This document shows, piece after piece, positions 1-10,337 of a stretch of DNA of 64,000 nt; within the stretch, counting starts at the first letter, position 1; every line of letters starts with the position of its first letter. Source of the stretch: Pelodera strongyloides (lineage: Eukaryota > Nematoda > Chromadorea > Rhabditida > Rhabditidae); the NCBI GenBank assembly GCA_036852015.1, contig JAANDG010000007.1, forward strand, positions 62,001 through 126,000, in the 5' to 3' direction. The notes below the pieces were generated by a model. The model had not been told where the DNA came from, did not search any database, and was given only the letters and a program-made list of their open reading frames with translations. The position numbers and the translations under genes were made by a program.

Positions 1-324
1 TCTTGCTGTGACTCACTATATAACCCATAAATCGCCTAATAAATCTTCATAATTTATCACCACTCGTCAGAGATCAAGGTCTAAGTCTCTGTTACTCTGC
101 ACTCTATCGCTCTTTTCTATATTTAGCCCACTCTGTTCCGCCTATAGACTTATTACGTGCTCCGCGCACCCGACTACCTTGATATCCCGGATATCAGCTG
201 ATCAAAAATTGATCAACGATATCGATTTATTGATTTTTTATTCCCAATCAATACTTGAAAAATTGCTACTCGATAAGTTACAAGTGCTCGTCAACTGGAA
301 AAGAACAATTTATATTTATAAGCC
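1..324. other. 5' flank of the MFSD8-like gene
   Basis: This stretch is AT-rich and holds no exon that I can support. It is the only visible upstream sequence of the transporter gene that starts at 325. A possible trans-splice acceptor (TTTATAAG followed by CC and the ATG) ends at 322. No clear TATA box is visible. Confidence 0.4.
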
Positions 325-3300
325 ATGCCACAGTCGGACGCAGACTCAGACAGACTGCTAGAGTAAGTTATTTTGAATATGTACGTAAACCATATAGGAA
401 TTTTAAATCGTACTTACTAAACTTAAATTAAAGTTTCTTATCTTAAAATAAAGCTTTTTACGAAGTAAGAAGTTTTACTGCACCCTTTATCAACTGAAAG
501 AATCATGCAACTATAAATAAATTATTATTATTACCTTAGTCCTTAGTGCTGCCTCCTACGAACTGGGAAATTCGAACGACTAATAAAACCATTGTCCATT
601 ATAGTTCCGAGGAAACGACAACGCTTATAAAAACTCCGAAATCTATAAAAGTTCCTCAGAACCTAAAGATTCCTTCACCGAGTGGACCCGACAGCTACCC
701 AAATACACCAGGTAAGTGGGGATAAACTACGAACTTCAAACTATATTAAAGGATCGCAGTCACTCCAAAATCATCATTTTGCTTCGAGTTTACTTGAATT
801 TAGTAAAGAATAAAGAAAAATACTTTACCAAAACCGAATAATTTGAATTCCAACTCAGGGGGTGAACAAGTAGAAAAGTAGTTCTACTTAACTACCGCGG
901 GATTATGAAACGTGTAGTTATATGCCTGCAGACCCTTGCAGTATATGTAAAGATATAATATGCAGATATTCGCCGAAATAATTTGCATACTCCCGATCGA
1001 AAAGCAGCTGTAAGAACACGTTTCGTGAACCTGCGGTAGTTATATTAAACTCTTTATTTAGAAAACGAAAAGCAGTAGCAAATGTAAATTAACATGAAAA
1101 GAGAGAAAACACACACAGGCTGAGCACATTCAAGAGGCTCAGCTTCTCACGCGGTGTAAAAATTGCATGAAATGAGACGAAAAATTAAGTAGAACTACTT
1201 TCTACTTGTTCACTCGCTGAGTTGGAATTCAAATTATTCGGTTTTGGTAAAGTATTTGTCTCTATTCTTTACTAAATACAAGTAAACTTGAAGAAAAACG
1301 ACTATTTTGTAGTGACTGCGATCCTTTAAATCGAATTAAACATCAAACTGCAGCCTACAATACGCGTACTCAAACTTTAAACTTTAAACTGCTTTTAGTG
1401 GAATTAATTCCAAACTACGTTTTCAATGTACAGTCAAGTACTTATCATCACAAATCTAAAAAGTAGTACTTCAGCGCCAGCGACGCCAAGTTCCTTATTC
1501 AACTACGACGTTATAACGAGTCCAACGTATAGTTTGCGAGCCAGAACACCGAGGACACCCAGGACGCCAGGTTATTTTTTTAGGAAGCTTACATAAAGCT
1601 AGAGTTATTTTGTTGATAAAGGAAAACGAACGCTATACGACACAGGATTGCCTGACCTTTTATACTATGGATATATTATGATTTGCGCCAAATTTCCCCA
1701 CAAATACCCGTGTGAAGATGTTAGATGTTTTATTTAATATTTAATATGTATGAATTAAATACTTTGCATAAATTTATTTATCAGATAAGGATGTTATATT
1801 TTTAGCTCTGCGATCTCCGGCAGTCGAAAACGGACGCCCGCCAAAGATCAGCATTACAGAGAAATTGCATCAATTTCCCTTTGATAACGATCAGAAAACA
1901 CTATTGAGATCTATTAGCGAGGTGGGTTTTTGATGGCATCAAAACACTGAAATGAATATTTTGTGTGTATAACTAGGGGAGAATATTTGTGAATTCACTC
2001 TCACGTAAGTGTGCATGTAACGTCATGATTGCTATGTCTATGTATACGTATACTCACATACCAGGAAAATGTAGTTCATCGTTGACTATAATAAGATTCA
2101 TATGAGTATACTGTACTATTTTAGGTTGAGGTGGTGACCACGCCCACTTCCATATTCAATTTTGATTTCCCGCTCGAACAACAATCGGTTACTGTATTAA
2201 CACATTCCACAAGGGATGTTAATGGGAATACGGAATCGGAAAAAGCAATTGATACACTCAATGTTACGAGGTGTGAACTCATAGTATTACTTAAAGCGAA
2301 ATACCGGCTGGTTTTTGAAACGCATGCGTGGGCAACTGCATTCTTATCTTATGTATTTATGCAAAGTTTCTCGAATTTAGCTCGATTTTTTTAATCTAAT
2401 TTATATTCATTAGCATAAGCTGCATAAGAATGCTTGTTTTCGGGGTCTTTCAAAAACCTGCCGGTATTTCGCTTTAAGAATGCAACTCACTCCCAATATG
2501 TATTCCGGTGTATGTAGCGTATATAATGGTAAGCTTTTCCATTTCAATGAACATCCAGCCAGATGTTGCCAACAGTGTACGTACGTTGAAGAAAAAATTC
2601 TTATTAACCGCAACGCGCACCTGGATCCCTGTGTGCATCACAGTAGAGTCTTTTGCGTGTATCTTGGCACCTCAAAGTGACGTCATTACTAGTTTTCTCC
2701 ATGTTTCCTTGGTCTGGCCGCTCTAACCCTATTTCCTATTTCCACTTCAGAGATACCGTACTCGCAACGGATTGGTACAATATCATAATCCTTGCAATTG
2801 TGAATTTCCTATGTCGAATCCAATTCACCGTTTATATGGGCGCCCTGTGGCCCTTTTTACAAGAGGTACATTTTTTTATAACACACTACAGTACTATTAA
2901 GTACTATATTTTATACAATGCTGTTATTTCCTTTACACTGTGGAAACTCGGTCCGGGCGCCGCCCCTATACGGCACTGGAAAGGAGAGCGGCACCAGATA
3001 CGTACCAGCTTGGCACCTGTACGGCACTATTCAGGGGGTCCGGTTCTAGCGGCGCACCCACTTTTTTTGATGCGGTACCCCATCCAAAACTGGGGCATCC
3101 CTGGAGCCAAGTTTCGCATAGTACAGGCTCCTTGAGCGTAAGCTATGCTCCTCATTTTTATTTAAGTTTTGAGCTTCACTTCGTATTCCAGGTCGACCCT
3201 CTAGCCACCCACTCGTTCTTCGCGTATATGAGCTCAATGTACAGTGTTGGAGTTGCGATATCAGCTCCGTTAATAGGATATCTATCTAATCGAGTAAGCA

Positions 3301-6300
3301 CATATTATTTTGTATAATAGTATCCGTGAGGCTAGCGCCTCTTAGGTTCGAATCCTACCCAGAACATACCAGAAACCATATTCACCACTCAATTCCCCAT
3401 GGGGAATTCCCCGTCTTATTATCTGCGTGTCTCACATTAGAATGCTATTTTCTGTCCACAGGGAATATTTCCCCCGAGGGAATCGGAGTGGTGAATATGG
3501 CCTCAGACCTTCTTAGAAAATTATTAGTTGCTTATGGCTGAGGGCTGCTCGGATAGTGTATCTCAGACACGGCCCAGAGTTGAATTCTCTGCTGAATATA
3601 GTTCTAAGTCTAATTTAGATGGGTGAAATCCGTCGTCCAGCGTTCGCCTCTCTCTGTCTAATGTTAATTCCCAATCTTCTCTTTCTTTGTATGCAATTAT
3701 TCCCATCTGATGGACGACGATATGTAATGATGGTTGCACGATTAATTGTTGGTGTGGCCGCAGGTAATTATATATTCATTACAAAAGGCACGACTTGGCA
3801 ACCAGATGCTGACCACTTAGCGACTAACTTTTTTTCGTAACCATAGACAAACCGGCATTGTATGTAATTAAACAGATGTAATTGACAATTGCCTTAAATG
3901 GTGAACTTTTCCTGAAGCTTGACGACACAGTGTCGCAAAATTTGAGTTTTATGCTGGCTGGGCTGGACGAAACGTTATGCATACACTATATCTCTATCAC
4001 CAAAGTACGGTACTATTTAGGTGCTAGCAACATCCTAAACACCTACTGGACCTATGCGAGTCAGTTGAAAGACCGATCTACTGCCGCTGCTATCAATGAC
4101 GTGTGCTTTAGTCTTGGGACAGCTATTGCACCATGTGAGTTTACATATTATTTATATATTTTGTGTCTCATCCGATTACTTGATACTGCTAACATGTAGT
4201 TGTTTGTCATCATGTTTATGCGTCTGTTGCCCACTTACTGCTAGCTTATACACTTCCAAATTTATCAGACGCCGTATTCACCAACACACAGGTAGCCCTC
4301 CCTAGGTTCACGAGCGCTCTGAATTTCTTCTGCTCTCGCACTCTCTACGCACTCTCTAGCTCCCTGGGGAGGCCAGGGAGGGCTCCCTGCGTGTTGGTGA
4401 ATACAGTCTGTGCTTATATTCAAATGTTGATATATCGATATGTGATTTATAAGAACCTAATGCTAAGCTAATGATAAGTATAAATAGAAACTGAATTGAG
4501 AAGTAGCTCTCATTCAGGGTTTCAACTGATGTTCTCCCCCCTTGGATACCCCGGAGTTGAATTTGGTTTCATATCTCTCAATATGTACTCGTTGCCCGCA
4601 GTTGTAAGCATTTTTCATTTTTTTATATGCATATTTAATAATTTAATTCACAAAGTTTAGCAATTTCTATTATGCTCAATGCTCGCTAACTACATAACTC
4701 TCATTTATTCCTGGTGGTAAACCAAAATAGAGATATATAAGTTCAGAAACTTTACTTAATTACTACTTTGCGCAGCTTTCTGGCTTCAAAAAAAATTCCT
4801 GACATGCTCCTCCTGATTAGCTCACTAAATAACAAAATTTTTAAAATCAAAGATATCAACAAACTCCCTGGTTTTGCAGAGCAAGACATCGTGAGCACGA
4901 TCAACTTTAAAAGGTCAGGCTCACGGAAAGACATTTTACTAAAAATACTTTGCGGCTGATCTACGTTTTTCTTTAGGTGGCTATAATTTGTGTCCTTGCC
5001 GCTATGTTCATTTTAATGTTCTTCTTCCACGAAAAAGACATTGCCCAATTGACTTCTTCTATGGAAAAACGAGGGTCGGATCAATCTGGTAATTGTTTTT
5101 TTTTGTGGTTGAAGAGAACGTTTAGTCACTAGACACTCTCAAAAAGATATGGGAAAAAAGTGGATAGACATTGACTCGGACAGGTTTTATAAGTTCAAAA
5201 CAATATTGCAAAGAACCAAAGAAAAAAAAACCTAATATTTTGTTGGATGCACCCTTCATTTTTATGTAAGACAATTGTAAAAAAGAGCAGACCTCACAAA
5301 GAGCATGTTTCTCACTGTGGTCAATAGTCAGATGGAACCCCACTTCTTAATATGTTAGCCCCTACAGTCTCTGATACTCACTTTGAAACTTAGTACTAAA
5401 CTTTAAGAAAACTGAAAGAAAAAAAATACCCATAGACCCATACCTGAAAACCCGTCACTGGCCACCAGATGGTTTTCATAGAAAAAACGTGTTGCTGGCC
5501 GGTCACTGACCATTTGCTGACCATGTGTTGACCATTTGACGACGCGGTCACCAAATTGGTTGACCTAACGAAAAACCCGAAAACCGTCGTCAACTGGGTT
5601 GCTCCGTTTCCCGATATGCAAACATTCTTTGGATATTTCAGATTTCTCCTATGTCCTTCCCTCGTTTGACATGATAGCCGTTGTGATGTGCATTTCTATA
5701 AAATGCGTGCAAATGTTCTTCTACGCCAATATTGAAACGTATGTGATAGTTTCAGTTTTAAGTGAACATCGGCTACGGTAGCTCTTCTGAGACCATTTGA
5801 GACTCAGCACGCGCGGGGATATATTCCCTGGGGAGTGTACATAGTATTCTGAAGTGAGAGTCACGGGGAAGAAGCACCCTATGGAATTCAGTGGTGAATA
5901 TTGCCTCAGGTTTCTGAATTTTTACTTTGAGGACAAAGCGTGCTGACATTTATAACACCTTGGTCACATACGGAACGGATTGTTCGTTCTTCAATTTTTT
6001 TAACGAAATTGACCATGAGCAATTAGTTTCGTAAGATTTTTCCTTCTAGAATCGGTCAACCTTTCGCGGAAATGGCATTCGATCTCAATAAAATGGAAAC
6101 TACGGTACGCCTTTTGTTTTGTCAGAAGCAAACCTTATCATAGGACAAATCGTTCCATCAAATTTATCTGTTCATGCCATTTGAATATAATCTAACAATA
6201 AGGACACCTCAGCAACACAGATAAAACTTATTGATGAAGCTACTCGTTCCCCAGCCATTCGTCAGATATCTTCTTCTTTTCTTCTTTTTTTGCTAAGTCG

Positions 6301-8273
6301 GTAATCTGTCAAGGAAATTTCAGGAGTATGCTTCAATGTTGATCACCTCTTCTGGAATCCTCGGTTTTCTATTCTTACTCGGATATGTTTGGACAAAAGT
6401 GGGGAAAAAGTGCGTCATCTTTCTCAATATACAAAAAATTCGAAGCCAGATTGAAATTGGGAACACATTTAAACTTACTGAGTTATTTATTCCAGTATAC
6501 AACTTACCAACTTGCTTGTTCACTCATTGTCAGTGTATGAACTATGAACTACCGTACTGAGTTTCAGGCTACAGACCACAACAAAAAATGTAAGACTACA
6601 AACTACTAAAATATGTTTCAGACCACAAAATGTCTCAAACAAACGATTAACTTTTGCATAATTGGTTTTCTTGCAGATTTGACAACCGTCTTGGTGTGTT
6701 GACTGGTATGATGATATGTGTAGGGTTCCTGCTCTCTACATATCCGTGGTGGTTCTATGAAAAGACAATGATCTCAGATTGTAAGTCAATATGCGTAATA
6801 TCAGTCAATATGCATATGCATCTGCATGTGTATGCAGTCAATATGCATATGTATGTGTATGCAGTCAATATGCATCTGTATGTGTATGCAGTCAATATGC
6901 ATCTGTATGTGCATGCAGTCAATATGCATCTGTATGTGTATGCAGTCAATATGTGAATGGATTTGTTTGTGAGAGCGTTCTGGAATATTACACGCATGTA
7001 TGTACGTGAATGTGTGTGTTTTGGGTGTGTATTGTATTTGTGTTTTCAAATTTGTATACATCTGCGTATTCGTCTGTATATGTATGCGCTCTTGCGCACG
7101 TCTGTGTTGTGTGTGTGTGCCACCATGTGCATGTGCATGCGTATGGTGTGCGCATGTGTGTGCGTAATTTCGTGAGTAGTAAGCAGCATTAGTAGTGATC
7201 CAGGAACACACTACTTTTCAGCATGCACCTACTGGTGGTGTGCGGAGACCACCCGCACCAAACAGTACATCTACACTACAGCATACTGTATCCTATTCGG
7301 AATCGGATTTCCATTGATAAATGTGCATCTTGGGGCACTCTACTCTCAGGTATGGCATTTCGCATTTTTTCCTTATAAAAAACGCGATAACTTTATAAAA
7401 TTAGCCTATGTTAATTATAAAAAGAATTTTGATTGTACAAAGGAAAACTTAAACAAAGAGCATACAAATATTCCTTGAATTATTCCCTAGGGAAGATATT
7501 AGGTAAAAAAAGGTGAGTGTTGATCGACCTTCCGATAAAGTTGTACTGCAAGATAAACTAAGGAAGCTAAGAGATATGGCTGCAACACACTGTTTTGAGC
7601 AAAATAAACTGTAGTCTTCATCGTTTATTTCACTTAAAACAATGAAAAAACAGTGTGTTTCAGCCATATATCTTAGCTTCCTTAGTTTCTCTTGCAGTAC
7701 AACTTTATAGGAAGATCAATCAATACTCACCTTTTTTACCTAATATCTGCCCTAGGGAATAATTCAAGGAATATTTTTATGCTCTTTGTTTAAGTTTTCC
7801 TTTGTACAATCAAACTAAAGCATAAAAACAAGGTGATTTTGTAGTGAACCCATCCCTGTAATCTTAAAACAGACAGGTATCGTTGCAAAAGTATTTCTGT
7901 GTACATGTATGGATAACGTGCAAGATTTTTAAATGTTGATTTTTAGGTTCTCGGTCCGAGACGTCAAGGCACTATGCACGGAATAATTTCCCTATTCTCC
8001 AGTCTCTGTAGGATAGTCGGACCAATTGCTGTGACGTAAGGGTTTATTAACGTCTTTCAATTTCTACCTTTATATAGGTTATGAGAACTATATTATTCGT
8101 ATCAATATCCTGATATAATACTTCGCATTATTCGTGACACCAATTTTCTTTTTAGTGAAATCTTCACTCGTCACGGCCCTCAGGTCTCTTGGGTTGTCCA
8201 ACTGATTGTGATCATGTGCGCCTGCGTGCCAATGTTTATATTCAGAAAGCGGATGGTCCCCTTGAAAGTATAG
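325..8273 (+). CDS. MFSD8/CLN7-like major facilitator transporter, 18 exons
   Basis: Exons: 325-362, 605-711, 1475-1570, 1806-1921, 2125-2270, 2751-2865, 3192-3293, 3619-3763, 4021-4134, 4518-4603, 4977-5088, 5642-5738, 6050-6104, 6324-6409, 6677-6780, 7222-7349, 7947-8035 and 8156-8273. All phases agree and give about 617 aa. The first 165 residues or so form a Ser/Thr/Pro-rich, probably cytosolic arm with an acidic dileucine signal (DSDRLL, residues 7-12), as used for lysosomal sorting. Hydrophobic segments follow in the order of a 12-helix MFS carrier. MFSD8 hallmarks are WPFLQEVDP after helix 1, SAPLIGYLSNR at the helix 2-3 loop, ARLIVGVAAGN, INDVCFSLGTAIAP and VLGPRRQGTMHG near the end. 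Known family members are lysosomal membrane proteins; the substrate here is an inference and unknown. Nematodes have several MFSD8 paralogues, so strict orthology is not claimed. The introns are full of palindromic elements. Confidence 0.88.
746..1329. repeat. 584-bp TTAA-flanked inverted-repeat element
   Basis: Arms of about 146 bp (746-891 and 1185-1329) are near-perfect inverted copies. Both ends read TTAAAGGATCGCAGTCAC, so TTAA is the probable target duplication. About 290 bp of unrelated sequence separates the arms. It lies in intron 2 of the transporter gene. It carries no transposase and is best read as a MITE or foldback element. Confidence 0.85.
2291..2477. repeat. TTAAAGCGAAATACCGG palindromic MITE, copy 1
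   Basis: A 187-bp element with inverted ends TTAAAGCGAAATACCGGC followed by GGTTTTTGAAACGCAT, bounded by TTAA on both sides. It sits in intron 5 of the transporter. Related copies are at 28447-28631, 46978-47153 and 48796-48950. Confidence 0.85.
3377..3505. repeat. GTATTCACCA-type palindrome, copy 1
   Basis: Inverted ends CCATATTCACCACTC and GAGTGGTGAATATGG enclose further partly complementary sequence (GGGGAATTCCCC near the left arm). It lies in intron 7 of the transporter. Copies with the same GGCCGTATTCACCA terminus are at 4270-4410, 23945-23994 and 30617-30798, with a degraded one near 5800-5911. Confidence 0.7.
4270..4410. repeat. GTATTCACCA-type palindrome, copy 2
   Basis: Left end GCCGTATTCACCAACACA and right end GTGTTGGTGAATAC are inverted copies. 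The inner arms also pair (GGTAGCCCTCCCT against AGGGAGGGCTCCCT). It is in intron 9 of the transporter. Confidence 0.75.
5430..5590. repeat. Interspersed GACCATTTG / TTTTCGGT repeat
   Basis: This intron stretch holds repeated GACCATTTG, GGTCACTGACC and TGACCAT motifs and AACCCGAAAACC. Similar blocks occur near 14340-14390, 18980-19100, 20290-20400 and 35530-35715, which suggests one degraded interspersed family. Confidence 0.5.
5800..5911. repeat. Degraded GTATTCACCA-type element
   Basis: The right end GTGGTGAATATTGCCTCAG matches the family terminus; the left end is eroded. It lies in intron 12 of the transporter. Confidence 0.4.
6800..6957. repeat. 27-bp minisatellite, about 5.5 units
   Basis: Unit CAGTCAATATGCATCTGTATGTGTATG is 27 bp; it is described here in two parts: CAGTCAATATGCATCTG then TATGTGTATG. 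The units differ at a few positions. Because the period is divisible by three and the unit lacks stops in most frames, false open frames of 80-136 codons appear on both strands. It starts just inside intron 15 of the transporter gene and is followed by a GT-rich stretch (about 7010-7175). Confidence 0.9.
7429..7813. repeat. 385-bp near-perfect palindrome
   Basis: Two arms of about 180 bp run back to back (TTGATTGTACAAAGGAAAAC at the left, GTTTTCCTTTGTACAATCAA at the right) with only a short spacer near 7610-7630. It fills most of intron 16 of the transporter (7350-7946), so the unspliced transcript would contain a very long RNA hairpin. I see no TTAA at its ends, unlike most other palindromes here. 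Confidence 0.85.
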
Positions 8274-8424
8274 ATATCGATTATTTTTTTGAATAGGACT
8301 TTATTCAAAATTTGGGATACTGTAGTGAATTACCATATGGGGATGACTACTGTAGTAAATTACCGTGTGAACCCTAGGTAACACGAGGAAACAGGTCATT
8401 TTGTAACGGACACAATACATTATA

Positions 8425-8690
8425 TGGGGTTTGCAAGTATGCCAAAAACCGCGAGTTTTCCTTGCAAGTATCAATTCGCAAAATCGTGTGCTTTTTACAC
8501 AACTTTACCGTAACTTTGACACATCCGCACTATAGAAAATCCGCCATCAAAGACATTTTTTGTTGAACAATTGGTCCCGTGGCGATCGGTCGTAAAAACT
8601 GCCTGTAGATATGCTCGTGTAGTGCCAAGTTACGGTAAATTTTTCGATACTTGCAAGGAAAATCGGGCATACTTGCAAACCCCATAATAC
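8425..8690. repeat. GGGGTTTGCAAGTATGCC-type element, copy 1
   Basis: Inverted ends GGGGTTTGCAAGTATGCC and GGCATACTTGCAAACCCC bracket a body with TGGTCCCGTGGCGATCGGTC. A second full copy is at 14931-15161 and an internally different copy at 17043-17199, both inside lectin gene B. It looks like a non-autonomous DNA element. Confidence 0.8.
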
Positions 8691-9432
8691 ACAACTCTAT
8701 TACCAGACCCACGGTTAGAGTTTAGCATGGAGCTCACGCACAAATTGCACTAACATTGAAGAACTAACATCAGCGCGCAGATGGTGCGCTAGCCGGCTAA
8801 CTAACGCGCTTCGCAACTTACTGTCATTCATCTTATTTGGGTTACTGTCATTCATCTTATTTGGGTTTATTTCTTTTAGATAACACTTCATTTAAGGCAA
8901 TGTCCGAAATGAAAATCGGCGAAAAATTGCATTACAAGAATGGTGTTGTGTACCGCTTTTAAACACAGAAGAAAATAGGAAATTGTTGTATTTTTTTATA
9001 TCTTTTCTATAGAATTGCGCTAGGGAATTTCTCGTCAATTCACATCTTTTTTTAGAAGAAGTTTAACTCTTTTACATTGCGCACGAACTTTATCATACTC
9101 ATACTAACTCAAGTTTGTGATTTTTCCTTTAGGATTGTGTATACCCCTCCTATACTGGCATATTAACAATGATTACGAGTATTTTTAAGGGTGCTGCCCC
9201 CATTTAGCATAGTACAATTTGGTGGGCAGATTCAACGCTTGAAGCTGTCTACTGACTTATATATAAGACCATTGTACTCGAGATTATTCTATAATAAATC
9301 TATTCTGAAATGTGATTGTCTTTGCTGAAAATTTTAATTTATCTTTTAACATAGTGTTGTTTGAAATACATTGGAAAATGTCAAGGTTTATGTAAGCTAA
9401 ATACTTTGAAGACACACCAAACGTATCTTCAA

Positions 9433-9780
9433 CATACGTTTCAATATATGGGAGTGGAGATGTTCAGCATACGTTTCAATATATGAGAGTGGAGATGTTC
9501 AACATACGTTTCAATATATGAGAGTGGAGATGTTCAACATACGTTTCAATATTAAAGGGACGCGGTCACCGTTTTGACCCTTATGTATACGTTGTGTTTT
9601 TATTAACTACACAGTATGAAAAACATAATGTTGGCTGTTGCCGCATTTCTTGCAAAACATTTTCCCAACACTATTCGTTATAAATTATGAAGATAATAAA
9701 AACACAAAATATACATAAGGGCCAAAACGGTGACCGCGTCCCTTTAATATATGGCGGAATGTAGATGTTCAACAATTCCA
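9433..9780. repeat. 35-bp tandem repeat, interrupted by a palindrome
   Basis: Units begin CATACGTTTCAATATATG and continue GGAGTGGAGATGTTCAA (35 bp). Copies start at 9433, 9468, 9503 and 9538. The fourth unit is broken at 9552 by the 196-bp palindrome, and repeat sequence (ATATGG, then GTAGATGTTCAAC) resumes after 9747. Confidence 0.85.
9552..9747. repeat. 196-bp TTAA palindrome nested in the tandem repeat
   Basis: Inverted ends TTAAAGGGACGCGGTCACCG and CGGTGACCGCGTCCCTTTAA. TTAA is present on both flanks. The order of events is clear: the tandem array existed first and the element then inserted into one unit. Confidence 0.85.
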
Positions 9781-10030
9781 GAACCTAGTGAAAGTCTCAC
9801 GAAGACTAGGCGAGATGCGCGGCGAATGTAGATATTTTCGCATTGGTTTTATTGCGTCGCCGTTGTCGTACCCAATGGACGTTCTCCGCGTTTAGTCGAA
9901 GGACGTTCTCTGCAAGTAGAAGTTTGTCGAGTGCTGTACTGGCGGATTGCTGTAACATATACAAATATTATCATATTCTGTATGAAGAACGTGTTGTATC
10001 GGCTCAACCCCAAACGAGGTGTCACATTTT

Positions 10031-10190
10031 AGTTCGGAAACCTTTTTATTGCAATTTCTCACAAATAAATGACCTCAAAAGTAGGTGCCTGGGCATGTTT
10101 TACTGTGGGAATATTGTATGGCTTTACGACATGATTAGTATTTATTTGGTTCATGTTCATGAGGTTCAATTTGTGCTTTGGTAAAAGTTG
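10031..10190 (+). promoter_or_regulatory. Upstream block shared by lectin genes A and C
   Basis: The sequence upstream of lectin A matches that upstream of lectin C (about 21930-22060) in order: TTTTATTGCAATT, AAATGACCTCAAAAGTAGGTG, GTATTTATTTGGTTCATG and AAAGTTGTGCT, with small gaps. It was either copied with the gene or is kept as a control element. No factor site is assigned. Confidence 0.5.
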
Positions 10191-10320
10191 TGCTAAAACA
10201 CTTAATCTCGCATGCTTACGTTGCCTTCTTATGTCTACGGCATATTTCCTTTGTTTTTGTACATATTTTTAATGTAAGAAATACGAACACAATGGGCAGT
10301 TTAAAATTTGTATTTTGATA

Positions 10321-10337
10321 ATCATCTACTTTAGATG
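10321..10337 (+). promoter_or_regulatory. Probable trans-splice acceptor at the lectin A start
   Basis: CTACTTTAG lies directly before ATGAGGAG. The same TTTAG-ATGAGGAG junction occurs in lectins B (14450) and C (22137). In nematodes this arrangement usually marks spliced-leader addition; a 5' UTR intron is the alternative. Confidence 0.55.

Larger units (their letters stand above)
8274..10030. other. Intergenic region between transporter and lectin A
   Basis: No gene is supported. The stretch contains the interspersed repeat at 8425-8690, the 35-bp tandem repeat at 9433-9780 and the palindrome nested in it at 9552-9747. A small tandem duplication (ACTGTCATTCATCTTATTTG) is at about 8820-8865. 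Confidence 0.6.

Noticed and set aside
3325..3365. tRNA-like T arm (TTAGGTTCGAATCCTAC) in a transporter intron
   Set aside because: Only the T arm is convincing; no acceptor or anticodon stem pairs. At best a SINE remnant.
6654..7211. Long open frames on both strands over the minisatellite
   Set aside because: They arise from a stop-free 27-bp repeat in an intron; the spliced frame of the transporter ends at 6780.
9433..9560. Regular 35-bp repeats as a CRISPR array
   Set aside because: The units are contiguous without spacers and the genome is eukaryotic.
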